A DNA stretch of 64,000 nt, from NCBI GenBank assembly GCA_030278955.1, contig JAOANR010000009.1, forward strand, positions 38,650,945 to 38,714,944. Reading direction: 5' to 3'. The DNA is from Hygrophila difformis. Its lineage: Eukaryota; Streptophyta; Magnoliopsida; Lamiales; Acanthaceae. Below the pieces are notes generated by a model. That model did no database searches, was not told where the DNA came from, and saw only the letters and a list, made by a program, of their open reading frames with translations. This document shows, piece by piece, positions 23,401 to 34,155 of this stretch. Numbering within the stretch: position 1 is the stretch's first letter; each line of letters starts with the position of its first letter. Made by a program: the position numbers and the translations under genes.

Positions 23401-23507
23401 GCAATAATTTATTGTGATAAATTATTTTCTTCTTCTCGGATATATTTCAACATTGATAGGAATAAATTTTATTCCCTTGGACGTTGATAAAAATCTGGGG
23501 TATTACA
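20405..23507 (-). repeat. E3 3' LTR
   Basis: TGTAACACCCCGG ... GGGGTATTACA on the plus strand. It holds three CCGG hairpin units (20918-21025), four GGGGAATCTAACCC-type units (21150-21290), donor/acceptor-like sites (minus strand: donor GT at 22476-22475, acceptor AG at 20711-20710) and a GGCGCG block (22945-23050). Confidence 0.9.
21145..21292 (-). repeat. T-arm-like hairpin units in the E3 LTR
   Basis: Four units with GGG-AATCTAA-CCC (the last AATCAAA), flanked by CTTG/CAAG, CCTG/CAGG, TTG/CAA and CAT/ATG. The loop differs from E2, so the polymerase III B-box is damaged here while most stems still pair. Copy in the 5' LTR at 26484-26631. Confidence 0.7.
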
Positions 23508-24103
23508 CTCCACCCCCCTTAAGAATCAACTTCGTCCCCGAAGTTGCGCCCTCACTTTCTTTTGGGCTCAATTTAATGTTGGGGTATCTCCATCTACTTT
23601 CCTTAAGGATAAACGTCTTTCACAAGAAATTAATTCCATTCCTTTGAATGTGAATTAAATTTCTCGGGTGTTACATCCTCTCCCCCTTAGAAATCAACTT
23701 CGTCCTCGAAGTTGTGCTTCGGCTTTTCTCGCGCTAAGAGTTATGGTCCTTTTTGTTTACTATTTGCGATATTGTGTTATTGAATTATTGTTTGATTGTT
23801 GATCATCGTTTGTTGTTTGATTATTGTTTGACTGAACCCAGAATTGAATTTTCCGAGTTGCCTACGTACCCTGTGAAGGGATCAAGTCATTACGTAGTTC
23901 AAAAAAAATTTATTTGGGATACAAAATATTCGAGTTTCGAATAAATGCTTATGTACTCTTACGGGGTATTACATCCTCCCCCCCTTAAGATTACAGTTAT
24001 GTCCCCATAACTGCCTATGCATTATTCCCACGAAGGTTCGAGTATCATCGCCTATGATCCTTCCTCAATGAGCTGGTAAGTCAGCTTGATCAATGTCGTT
24101 CGA
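23508..24103 (-). promoter_or_regulatory. E3 3' untranslated region with three LTR-start/polypurine modules
   Basis: Three successive junctions GGGTATTACA/GGGTGTTACA plus pyrimidine tract (minus-strand polypurine) lie at 23497-23521, 23666-23690 and 23965-23989. The inner two are followed by AACTTCG-AGGA-CGAAGTT and the outer by CAGTTATG-GGGA-CATAACTG. The TACGTAGG..GGATC motif is at 23858-23901. No coding sequence. Confidence 0.75.
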
Positions 24104-25177
24104 TCATCCCATGGCTCTTCCTTGATTCCCTTGTTGAGGGTCTACCAGATCCAGCCTTTTCTCAATCATCTCTTCACGAACATTGCATTCTCTAATCATG
24201 TGGTCTTCCCCTCCACATCTATAACAAGTTCCGCGCCTTGGGCATTCGCGCACCAGATGGGCTTGGTGGCACTGCGAGCAACGTGGTATGACTGTATGAC
24301 GTATGCCGTTTCTCCCATAATTGAAACCTTTATTCTTATTCTCCTTAAAATTGCCATTGCTAATGTTTCGATTCTTTTTCTCAAACTCTTGCGAGTCCTT
24401 GCTCGACTCACCGGTTTCTTTACGCTTCAGTTGCTGGACTCGATCAATTGCTACAGCTCGATCGTAAACCGTCTGCAGGTTTGTGAATTGTCCTACTGCA
24501 AGTATCTCCCGGATACTAAGGTTCAGACCCATCTCGAATTTCTGAGCCTTGTCAGAGTCAGTTGGTACTATCCTTGTAGCGAATCGCACCAATTCCTTGA
24601 ATTTGGTGTAGTACTCTTGTACTGTTTGCGCTCCTTGTCTGAGGTTGATGAATTCCTCGTACTTTGCGGTCTTGGTGCTCAGTGGGTAGAATCTTTCTCT
24701 CAAGGCTTCCTTAAGTCCTTCCCAGGTGTAGGATTCTTCATCTTCCTCTGAATTCGTTTGAAGGTTTTTCCACCACTCATCGGCTTCGCCTCCTAAGTAG
24801 TAGGTCGCTACATGTATCTTCTCCTCGTCGGGGCATTTGATAGCGTCCAAGAGTTTGTCAAAGGTACGGATCCAACCCTCCAACTTGGCCGGATCCTCTT
24901 GCCCGTCATAATGGGGTGGGTTGTAGGGGTTTACCAATGCAAAGTAGTTGACTCGGGCTACTGGCGGAGGTATTGCCGCTTGTGGCCTATGCACCTCGGC
25001 ATTGCCTAATGCTACGAGTACTTCTTCTACCGTCCTTAAACGTTCATCCATGTTGTTGGGAATAGGAGGCGTTCGATCTCCTACGTTCGGAGGAATCTTA
25101 TTGTTGTTAGGTGCGTTTGGGAGATTAGTGTCAGTGCCGTTTGGGCTTACCTTCCTCAGTTTTCTTCTAGGTGCCAT
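24104..25177 (-). CDS. E3 Gag (chromovirus type)
   Basis: 357 aa. Basic N-terminus (MAPRRKLRKVSPNGT), Pro/Asn-rich linker, then the retrotransposon gag capsid domain (~75-245: FALVNPYNPPHYDGQEDPAKLEGWIRTF, YYLGGEADEWW, LREAFYPL-type RERFYPLSTKTAKYEEF). The C-terminal zinc region has CSQCHQAHLVREC and a canonical CYRCGGEDHMIREC (CX2CX4HX4C). It forms the virus-like particle and binds the RNA. It is intact, so it could package E3 and perhaps relatives, but pol must come from elsewhere. Confidence 0.88.
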   Translation of the reverse strand: MAPRRKLRKVSPNGTDTNLPNAPNNNKIPPNVGDRTPPIPNNMDERLRTVEEVLVALGNAEVHRPQAAIPPPVARVNYFALVNPYNPPHYDGQEDPAKLEGWIRTFDKLLDAIKCPDEEKIHVATYYLGGEADEWWKNLQTNSEEDEESYTWEGLKEALRERFYPLSTKTAKYEEFINLRQGAQTVQEYYTKFKELVRFATRIVPTDSDKAQKFEMGLNLSIREILAVGQFTNLQTVYDRAVAIDRVQQLKRKETGESSKDSQEFEKKNRNISNGNFKENKNKGFNYGRNGIRHTVIPRCSQCHQAHLVRECPRRGTCYRCGGEDHMIRECNVREEMIEKRLDLVDPQQGNQGRAMG

Positions 25178-25728
25178 TTTCTGTTATAGAAGCACGCGAA
25201 GATGAGTTTCTAAGTGATCAAGATCTAGGACTAAGGCAAAGTTAGTCTTTAGCAAGCGCTCCTAAGTCAAGATAATGTCGAGTTCTGAGGTAGGAGTGTT
25301 TCTTATCACCGATAATTCACATAAAAAGAGTTAGTGTAAATATTTACGTATGCATATGCATATGTGATCCCCCAAAAAAAATTTTATGCATGCATTTATT
25401 TATCCATGGGTTTTAAAAATAAATTTATTCCATGGATAGATTAAAATAAGGATAAAAGGTTTGGGCCACTATATTGGGCCGAAAGAAATAAATTATTTGG
25501 GCTTTAAATAAAAACAAGGTTATTGGGCCAAAATAATTTCTTGGGCTACTAAAAAATTTTGGGCTAAAAATTTGGGCTTTAACTTCAAAATAATAATTGG
25601 GCTCTTTAAAATAGTAGTTTAAAAATATTCCGGGCTATGTAAAATAATAGCTTTAAAATATTCCGGTCTCTGATACCACATTGGTGTCAGATATTTTCTT
25701 TAAAATAAATAGCTTTAAAATAGTCTGG
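25178..25728 (-). other. E3 leader with a duplicated primer-site segment
   Basis: GGGCT/GCCCA-rich leader related to that of E1. Near 25672-25690 there is a decayed second primer-site copy (GTCTCTGATACCACATTGGTGTCAGATAT, here described in parts). It resembles the true site and is partly palindromic. Confidence 0.6.
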
Positions 25729-25740
25729 GCTCTGATACCA
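25729..25740 (-). promoter_or_regulatory. E3 primer binding site (initiator tRNA-Met)
   Basis: Minus strand TGGTATCAGAGC, 3 nt from the 5' LTR end at 25744. Confidence 0.92.
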
Positions 25741-25743
25741 CTC

Positions 25744-28700
25744 TGTAACACCCCGGTTTTGGTAACCCAGGCCGGGATGCCACCGCCGCACCCCCCTAGC
25801 AAGACACGGTTTCTCCGAGCTCACTAAAGAGATGCAAGGCTATGGTTTTTCAGAATTTAAAATATTCAAACAGCCCATTCATAAATAATTTTAAAATAAT
25901 ACATCAGAGTTGCAGCGGAAATTTTATTTGTGCAGCGGAAATAATGTATAAGGGCCAACATGGCCAAAACACGGGTTAAACAGGCCCGTTCATGATGTAA
26001 TCCCCAAAAATTCCCAGTATGCATATGATGATGCATATTCTTCATTCTCTGTAAGAAAAAGGGGATAAATGGTTTGGGTCAGCAAAAACGCGCTGAGTAA
26101 GTTAACACATAGCATGGGTTAGGGGTTTCAAAGCCTTTAGTTAAATTTAATAAAAACATTTCTTGTAGGTAATGATTTGCAAGGCATAGCTAAACAAATA
26201 CTTAAAAATATTAGATATTTTGTTCTCCCGTTACATAACCATTTCAACAATATATCAGATAGCCGGTGATCCGGCGGCCGCAGCCAATATCGATAGTAAC
26301 AGTTAGCCGGTGATCCGGCGGCCGCAGCCAATTTCAATAGTAACAGTTAGCCGGTGATCCGGCGGCCTCAGCCAATATCAATAGTATCATTTCTCAAAAT
26401 ATTTTTCGTTTCTTTTATAGTTCACCATTCACCAGGGCTCTTGTGACCGCAATCCTCATAACCAATATTTTTCGCAGGAAACATTCAATCGCCCTTGGGG
26501 AATCTAACCCGCAAGAACTCAATACATCCTGGGGAATCTAACCCGCAGGAAAACATACAATCGCCCTTGGGGAATCTAACCCGCAAGAACTCAAATACAT
26601 CATTGGGAATCAAACCCGCATGAATCATATTGATAACGTCAAACTTGGTCACAAGTCCCCAATGTTTCAAAAGAATTCTTTTAAAGAAAATGTTTTCATT
26701 TGGTGTAACGGGATTTTTCAAAAATATAGCTTTATCGTAATTCCAACGTCTCGATCGTTGTTTAAAAGATTTCAAAAATCGATCGATGTCACAGTTTGCG
26801 CCTTTTTGGTTTAAAAATCCATTTCTTAGGCGATTGATTTGAAATTTGTACAGTAGCTCAAAAACATCCCAATGAACAACTTTTGTGTTTTAAGTTTTTC
26901 GGAAAAACGATGGGAAGCATGTCAAAAATCAAGTTTTCTACTCAAATAGTATGCTGTCAGGATTCAGGTTTGTCAACGTTAAAAGATTCGACTTTCTATC
27001 ACATCAAATGGACTCCAAAAATTCTGAAATTGTACAGAGACATACTAGACTTGATTTCCAACAACTTTTGTTTAGATCATGAAGATTGATTCGGACTAGA
27101 AGTGATAGGAATAAGCTCCTCAAGATTGGATATGAAATCTGTCATCCTTTGACAATTCTTAAAAACGCAGAATATGTTCGATACGATTTGGGGTATCAAA
27201 ACTTGATGAAAATCTTTGAAATTTTTACACAATATAGCTCATGATCTTTGGATCAAAATCTTAGTTTTGAGTTTTCAGGTTTGAACACTCGAAGTAATAG
27301 AAATATGCTCATCAAGTTCGGTTAAGAAATCTGTCAAGGTTCTTGACATTGGTTCTAACGCAGATTGGATCGGCTCGAGTTCGGAGGTCCAAATCTCAAC
27401 GAAAAATTCTAAAAACTTACAGAAATGTTCTAAACTCATAGATCTACAATTCTTATGTTCATCTCCAATCCTAGATCGGTCTAGATCTAAGGTAAAAATA
27501 ACCAACAAGTTCGAACGAAAATTCTGTCAAAGTTCTAAGATCCAGATTTAATACTCTTCGGTTTTGGGTCGGTTTCAGGTTTCAAAACAACATGAAAAAT
27601 TCTGAAATTTTTACAGAAGCTAAATCAAAGTCTTAGGAACACTTTTCATGTTTTGAGTTTTATTGTTTGAGCAGCTTTAGAGGTTCGAAAAATTCATACG
27701 AAAACGCTGCGTTGAGGGTTTCTCTTGTTGACAGATTTTTATTAATTTTCTTGAGTTGAATCTCTATGTTTGGTTGCATTTTAAGTCACCCAAAACCATA
27801 GTAAGGTTAACTTACAGTGGGGATGATGTCTAGGAAGTCACGGGGTCGTCCGGAATCCACGGGATGTCACGAACGAATCTCTTCCACCCGATTTATTCTT
27901 CCCTTGGCTCCGATTTGTGTTTGAATACGAAGATTCGTAAGTTAGGATGATGTTTATGATCTTAAAATCATAAGGAAACTTGAATAACATCTTACCAACA
28001 ATCCAAAGCCTGCAATCCTTGATCTACACACTTCCTTGGTTGGATTTGGTTGCCGGAAACTCGTCGGAAAGTCGCCGGAAGTTCGTCGGAAGAGTGTTTG
28101 GCTTTGGGAGAGTTTTGGGAGAGTTTTGGGGTGAATGATTGATGAAATGGCTGACAAATGGGGATAGGATTGATTACATAACGTCCAAAAAGATGCTACA
28201 CCCGTGATAGATCGAGATTCCTCACTTGGGCCCCGAAAATTGGCGAGAAAGTCGCCAAAACGCGACAAACGCAGCTGCTGCTGCAACGGCGCGCTGTTGG
28301 CGCGCTAAACATGGGAAAAGCGCGCGGGGTGCGCGCCGGCCCCGGCTGGGCTGCGGTCCGTGCCGGGCCGTGCGATCCGTCGGGCCTTTTCTCCTCTCTT
28401 TCGGACTTCTATCCTCCTACGTTTTCGGCCTCGATTTTTCGGGTCATTCTCGGTCATAAATCCTTATCTTAAGTTTATCTTGACTCAAATGAATTTCATG
28501 TTTCAGATCTTAAGTCCGTCGGTCTCGAGTTCGTCGGCTTCCAATTCGTCGTCTTTTGATTCCCGTGCAATAACTTGTATCGTTAAATTTCTTCCGACTT
28601 CACGGGTTCTTGGAATTAAAATTCTTTCCCTTATTGAATTTATTTCCAATTATTTTGACTCAATTCATGGAATGTCTTCGGGCTTCCTTTCCCTCTTTTA

Positions 28701-28846
28701 TTCCATTTTGAATTTAAATCTATCGGCGTTTATTTCCGAGCAATAATTTATTGTGATAAATTATTTTCTTCTTCTCGGATATATTTCAACATTGATAGGA
28801 ATAAATTTTATTCCCTTGGACGTTGATAAAAATCTGGGGTATTACA
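25744..28846 (-). repeat. E3 5' LTR
   Basis: Second 3103-bp copy, near-identical to 20405-23507. GGCGCG block at 28284-28389. Hairpin arrays at 26257-26364 and 26484-26631. Confidence 0.92.
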
Positions 28847-29400
28847 ATCGAACCCGCAGAAAGACACACCCTGGGGAATCGAACCCGCAAGGTTTGACAC
28901 GGACATCCTGGGGAATCGAACCCGCAGGAGAACATACAATCGCCCTTGGGGAATCGAACCCGCAAGAACTCAAACACACCCTGGGGAATCGAACCCGCAA
29001 GGTTTGACACGGACATCCTGGGGAATCGAACCCGCAGGTCAAACAAGTTTCGCAAATTTCACAAGTTTCATCAAGAGTTCAAGATTTGACTCGGTCAACC
29101 ATAGTTTAATCTAAAATGCGTCTAAAATCAGATTTAATTTCAAAAATTCCGAAATTTCGCGTCTGACTCCAAAACGTCAAGATCTACAACTTTCGTGTTT
29201 TAACTTTTTCAATTCGAGATACCTAAATAGGTCAAAAACACTAATTTTCACAGAAGTATAAATCTGTCCGAATTTCCTAGGTCACAGTTTAGAGATTTCG
29301 AATTCTACCATAGAAAATTAACTCCAAAATTAACGAAATTTGACAGAGATCATCTTAAGACATATATCTACAAGTTTCATGTTCAGCAAAGGATCTAATT
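28847..29400 (-). repeat. E2 LTR1, piece 2
   Basis: Resumes with the ATCGA duplicate inside the GGGAATCGAACCC array and runs to GATCTAATT, collinear with 41142-41697. E4 follows, with TAATT (29396-29400) as target duplication. Confidence 0.9.
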
Positions 29401-32077
29401 TGTAACACCCCGGTTTTTGGTCACCCAGGTCGGGGTGTCACCGCCACACCTCCCTAGCAAGACACGGTTTCTCCGAGCTTGCTAAAGAGATGCAAGGCTA
29501 TGGTTTTTCAGAATTTAAAATATTCAAACAGCCCGTTTATATATAATTTAAAAATAGTACATCAAAGTTGCAGCGGAAAAATAATATTTACATAAGTATA
29601 ATGCAGCGGAATTTAAATATAGGGCCAACACGGCCAGAATACGGGTTAAACAGGCCCGTTCATGCAATTACTAGTCTAACGTATCATTTACAAATAAAGC
29701 ATTTCCCCAAAATTCCCATGAATGCATATGATGATGCATATTCTTCGGCTCTGAAAGAAACAGGAAAAAAATACGGTTTTGGTCAGCACTACGTGCTGAG
29801 TAAGTTAACACATACAAGATTATGAGGTTTCAAAGCCTTTATTTAAATTTAATGAAAACATGTGCATAATTTAAATAATTCATGTAACCGCATAATTTAG
29901 AAGCATGGATTCATAAGATCATCATATAGCTTGCAACGTAATTAACAAGTGGCCATAAAACTAACAGCACCATCTAATACAGATTTAATTTGGAATTCTC
30001 ACAACTCCCCGTTTCATATCTTTTACAGATCACCACCGCTAGGGCTCTTATGTCCGCCAGCCTTACGCCTGGGCTCTTATGTCCACAGGTATCATGGTCG
30101 ATCTTTTAGTTAGAGTTAATCCGTCCGCTAGCCATACGATCACTGTTTCGCTAGGGCTCTTACGTCAACCTAGACATACACTTGGGCTCTTATGTCCCAA
30201 GCCGCAAAGAACATTGACAGTATCTAGCTTAGTCATAACCTGCAGCATTTTAATCTTCTCGTTTCATGTATCGTATGTCAAAGTATTTCTATTCGTTTCA
30301 ACCTCAAAGGCTAATTCCACCGTTTCAACAAGATTTCAAAATTTCGTTCGGTAAATCCCAGTTTACTCTAAAATTCGTTAAAAATCAGATTTAATTTCAA
30401 AAATTCCAAAACTTCAGGACTGACTCCAAAACGTCGAGATCTACAACTTTCGTGTTTTAACTTTTTCAATCCGAGATACCTAAACAGGTCAAAAACACTA
30501 ATTTTCACAGAAGTACTGTTCTGTCCGAATTCCATATAACTCAGTTTAAAGATTTCGAATTCTACCATAGCAATTCAACTCCAAATTTAATGAAATTTTA
30601 CAGAGATCATCTTAAGATAATTATCTACAACTTTCATGTTCGGCTAAAGATCTAATTCAGCCTAGAACCCTAGTCAAAAACGTCAACAAGTTCGAATCTA
30701 TGTTCTGTCAAGAACTTCAAGATCTAAGTTTCAGCAGTTCGGTTTGGGGTGGATTTCGTATATCAAATCATCACGAAAATTTCTGAAATTTTACGGAGGT
30801 GTTCTTAACATATAGATCTACAACTCTTATGTTCAACACCAAGCCTAGATCGGTCTAGATCTAAGGTAGAAATCACCAACAAGTTCGAATAAGAATCTAT
30901 CATCGTTTCAAGATCTAAATCTAAAGCAGGCTCGTTTACGATCGGTTTCGCATATCAAAACACGATGAAAAATTATGAAATTTTTACACAACCTAGATCA
31001 GAGTCTTAGGAACGTTTTTCGTGTTTTAAGTTTTCCCGTTTGAGGTCGTTTAAAGGTTCGGAAAAATTAGACAAAACTGTTGCGCCGTTAGAAATCACAT
31101 GTTGACAGATTTACGAAAGATTTGATTAAGTTTCTAGATTCAAATATTTTAACTACTCCCAAAACCGTGTAAGCGTTAACTTACAGATTGTTGAGCGTCC
31201 GGGATCGTCGATCCGGAGGCGTGGCTTCCCGTCCTCCGTTTATCCTCTCCGTTTGTGGGGTTCTTCGCTCTCGATTCGGATCGGGAGTTTAGAATAGAAA
31301 AAGGATGAGGTTAGGATTTGTTTTCGAATCAAGAATGTATAGAGGAATAGATCGGATCTTACCAAGGCGATAGAAGATCCCAAATTCGTCCAAGTCAGTC
31401 CCTTCTCTCGGTGTTGTGCCTCCGACGACTCCGGGATTAGGGTTTCGACGTATAGAAAGATTTTGTAGGGTTTCAAATGTATTTGGAGCTCTTAGGAGGT
31501 CTTATTTATAGATATCTAAGACCTAGGGCGTCCAAAATCTGACCCCAAGGGTCTTGGGTCGAGAGAGTTCAACCGAAAGTCGAAAAATCCGCGTTCGGGC
31601 GAGAAAATCTCGCTTGGTTTGTTGCTGCCAGAGTGGCGCGGTCGTGGCGCGGTCTTCCCTCTTCACCGCGCGGCCACCGCGCGACTCTCGCCTGGACTTC
31701 GGTCCGGGCGGGTCGTGCGATCCGTCGTGCTTTTCCGCCTCTCTTTCGGGTTTCTATCCCTCTATGCTCCCGAATTCCGATTCCCGGGGTATATTCGGGC
31801 TCCGATTTCCTATCTTAATTTTATTCGGACCTAAATTTATATTTGAACTCGAGTTATTGAGTCTATCGGTGTCGGGTCCCCGTGTACCCATTCATTCGAT
31901 TAAATTGTCTTCGGCTTCTCGGGTTTTCGGAATTTTGTTTTCTTTTTAATTTAAATTTCATTTCTCATCTTCTATGATTCTTTATCCATTTATCATGTTT
32001 ATTATATTTATTTATTTATTTTATTTTTTTTTTTATTTTTTTTTTTATTTTATGTTGCAAAATTCTCGGGTATTACA
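29401..32077 (-). repeat. E4 3' LTR
   Basis: Contains a hairpin array (30046-30216), splice-like sites (minus strand: donor GT at 31184-31183, acceptor AG at 29752-29751), a TATA box CTATAAATAAG (31501-31511), a GGCGCG block (31625-31690) and an A/T simple repeat near the LTR start (32000-32052). Ends TGTAACACCCC / GGGTATTACA. Confidence 0.9.
30046..30216 (-). repeat. GGGCTCTTATGTCC hairpin array in the E4 LTR
   Basis: Four spaced units share the core GGGCTCTTAYGTC. Flanks pair differently in each: CCTG/CAGG, CTTG/CAAG, CTAGG/CCTAG, and GCT/AGC with a G-U pair. Copy in the 5' LTR at 34801-34971. Confidence 0.75.
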
Positions 32078-32362
32078 GTCTACCCTCCTTAAGAATCAAC
32101 TTCGTCCTCGAAGTTGTGTTTCGGCTTTTCTCGTGCTAAAGTCTTTTGTTTGTTTTATTATTTTGTGATTGAACTTAGAATTAAGACTTCTAAGCTGCCT
32201 ACGTACCCGGTGAAGGGATCAAGCCATAACGTAGTTCAAAACAAGTTGAATTTGCTTATTTATGATTTGGGATACATGATATCGAGTCGAACTCAAAAAA
32301 AAAAAATTACGGGGTATCACATCCTCTCCCCCTTAGGACTTCAGTTATGTCCCCATAACTGT
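32078..32362 (-). promoter_or_regulatory. E4 3' untranslated region with two hairpin/polypurine modules
   Basis: Module 1 abuts the LTR at 32077 (pyrimidine tract, then AACTTCG-AGGA-CGAAGTT). Module 2 near 32318-32362 has GGGGTATCACA, a CTCTCCCCCTTAGG tract and CAGTTATG-GGGA-CATAACTG. The CTACGT..ACGTAG motif is at 32194-32237. Confidence 0.75.
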
Positions 32363-33481
32363 CTACTCATTATTCTCAAGAGGATTCGGGTTTTGGTTTT
32401 GTTCCTCGTCACTCTCCCCTTGCTGAAGGTTCACCAGATCTACTCTCTTTTCGATCGCCTCCTCTGGCGTTCGACATCCACTAGCCTTGTGACCAAGCTT
32501 GCCGCACCTACGGCAGGTTCCAGGCTTCGGGCATTGGCGCACCAGATGTGCATGGTTGCATCGTGGGCAACGTGGTATAAACGCACCACGGTTGTCGTCT
32601 CCCCCATTGTTGGGACCTTTATTTCCTTTCCTTCGGGATCCATTGTCTTTCCTAGAGTTGTTATTGTTGCCTTTCCGATCCTTCTTCTCAAGTCCTTGCG
32701 AGTCCTTGCTCGACTCACCATGTTCCTTACGCTTCAATTGCTGGATTCGAGCAATTGATACGGCGCGATCATATATCGTCTGTAGGTTCGGGAATTGTCC
32801 TACTGCAAGTATCTCCCGGATACTAAGGTTCAGACCCATCTCGAATTTCTGAGCCTTGTCAGAGTCGGTTGGTACTATCCTCGCAGCGAATCGTACTAGC
32901 TCCTTGAATTTGCTGTAGTACTCTTGCACTGTTTGCGCACCTTGCTTTAGGTTGATGAATTCCTCGTACTTCGCAGTCTTGGTGCTCAGTGGGTAGAATC
33001 TTTCCCTCAAAGCTTCCTTAAGTTCTTCCCAAGTGTAGGCTTCTTCATCTTCCACTGAATTTGCTTGGAGATTTTGCCACCACTCATCGGCTTCGCCTCC
33101 TAGGTAGTAGGTCACTACGTGTATCTTTTCCTCATCAGGGCACTTGATAGCATTCAAGAGCTTATCAAAGGTACGGATCCAACCTTCCAACTTGGCCGGA
33201 TCCTCTTGGCCGTCATAATGGGGTGGGTGGTAAGGGTTCACTAATGCCAAGTAGTTGACTCGGGCTACTGGCGGAGGTACTGTTTGTGTCCTATGCACCT
33301 CGGCATTTCCCAATGCTACAAGGAGTTCCTCTACAGTTTTTAAACGTGCTTCCATATTATTGGGCGCTTGAGGCACTTGCTCTCCTAGGTTCTGAGGACT
33401 TCCACTGTTGTTGGGCGTGTTGGGAAGGTTAGCGTTAGTGCCGTTTGGACTCACCTTCCTTGGTTTCCTCCTAGGCGCCAT
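32363..33481 (-). CDS. E4 Gag (chromovirus type)
   Basis: 372 aa. N-terminus MAPRRKPRKVSPNGTNANLP, capsid domain (~75-245, LALVNPYHPPHYDGQEDP, YYLGGEADEWWQNL, RERFYPLSTKTAKYEEF), then a basic Gly/Asn-rich linker. Two zinc motifs follow: CPRCNHAHLVRQC and CRRCGKLGHKASGC (CX2CX4HX4C). The C-terminal third differs from E2 and E3 Gag, while the first third is close to E2. Reading frame intact. Confidence 0.88.
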   Translation of the reverse strand: MAPRRKPRKVSPNGTNANLPNTPNNSGSPQNLGEQVPQAPNNMEARLKTVEELLVALGNAEVHRTQTVPPPVARVNYLALVNPYHPPHYDGQEDPAKLEGWIRTFDKLLNAIKCPDEEKIHVVTYYLGGEADEWWQNLQANSVEDEEAYTWEELKEALRERFYPLSTKTAKYEEFINLKQGAQTVQEYYSKFKELVRFAARIVPTDSDKAQKFEMGLNLSIREILAVGQFPNLQTIYDRAVSIARIQQLKRKEHGESSKDSQGLEKKDRKGNNNNSRKDNGSRRKGNKGPNNGGDDNRGAFIPRCPRCNHAHLVRQCPKPGTCRRCGKLGHKASGCRTPEEAIEKRVDLVNLQQGESDEEQNQNPNPLENNE

Positions 33482-34140
33482 TTTCTGTTACACGTGTATC
33501 GATTAGCTTATCTTGGTTTAGATAGATCGCTCGAACAAGACGTTTCGTAAATTTCTAATTTCAAATTTTCGGATTTGTTGTTTAGAAATCCAAACAAGAT
33601 TTTTGGAATAAAGAGTGTTTTAATAAAACTTGATTTTCTTATTTTTCCACATGAGGAAATTTTCTAATTCGTACAAAGATAGCAATGGCCAAGGCCGAGA
33701 TTTGCTATACTTGGGCGCGTGCTTAGATCAATGAGATCTAGAACTAAGGCAAGATCAGTCTCTAGTGAGCTTTTCTAATTCGATGTCAAGTTTCTATGTT
33801 ATTCGGTGCAAGCAGAAGACCTAGGTTAAACTTCGCCAAGATTCTAAGTTCAATTCGCCAAGATTCTAAGTTCAAGTTTCGCCAAGATTCTAAGTTCAAG
33901 TTTCGCCAAGATTCTAAGTTCATAGGAGAGATGCAACATGCAAATGCAAATGATATTTCCCCCCAATAATAATTTAATGCAATATATATATATTTTCCCA
34001 TGGGTTTTAAAATAAAAATTTCTCCATGGAAATAATACTTTAAAAATTTTAAAGTAATTGTCAAAATATTAATAATAGTTTAAAAATAATAATGGTTTAA
34101 AAAAATAATAGTTTAATAATACTAGCTTAAAAATATCCGG
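33482..34140 (-). other. E4 leader with a 22-24-bp tandem repeat
   Basis: Untranslated. 33829-33921 has four copies of TTCGCCAAGATTCTAAGTTC. The E2 leader has the same repeat (39960-40050 and 44820-44910). The rest is AT-rich. Confidence 0.65.
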
Positions 34141-34152
34141 GCTCTGATACCA
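34141..34152 (-). promoter_or_regulatory. E4 primer binding site (initiator tRNA-Met)
   Basis: Minus strand TGGTATCAGAGC, 3 nt from the LTR end at 34156. Confidence 0.92.
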
Positions 34153-34155
34153 CCT

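Larger units (their letters stand above)
20405..28846 (-). mobile_element. E3: gag-only chromovirus element inserted in E2 LTR1
   Basis: LTRs 20405-23507 and 25744-28846 (3103 bp each, near-identical), initiator-Met primer site 25729-25740, one gag gene, several polypurine modules at the 3' side. Target duplication ATCGA at 20400-20404 and 28847-28851. LTR and leader belong to the E1 family. No pol. Confidence 0.92.

Noticed and set aside
24086..24751. 221-aa plus-strand frame opposite E3 gag, and similar frames opposite E2 and E4 gag
   Set aside because: Antisense shadows of a conserved gag; no domain of their own, and sequence follows gag codon constraints.
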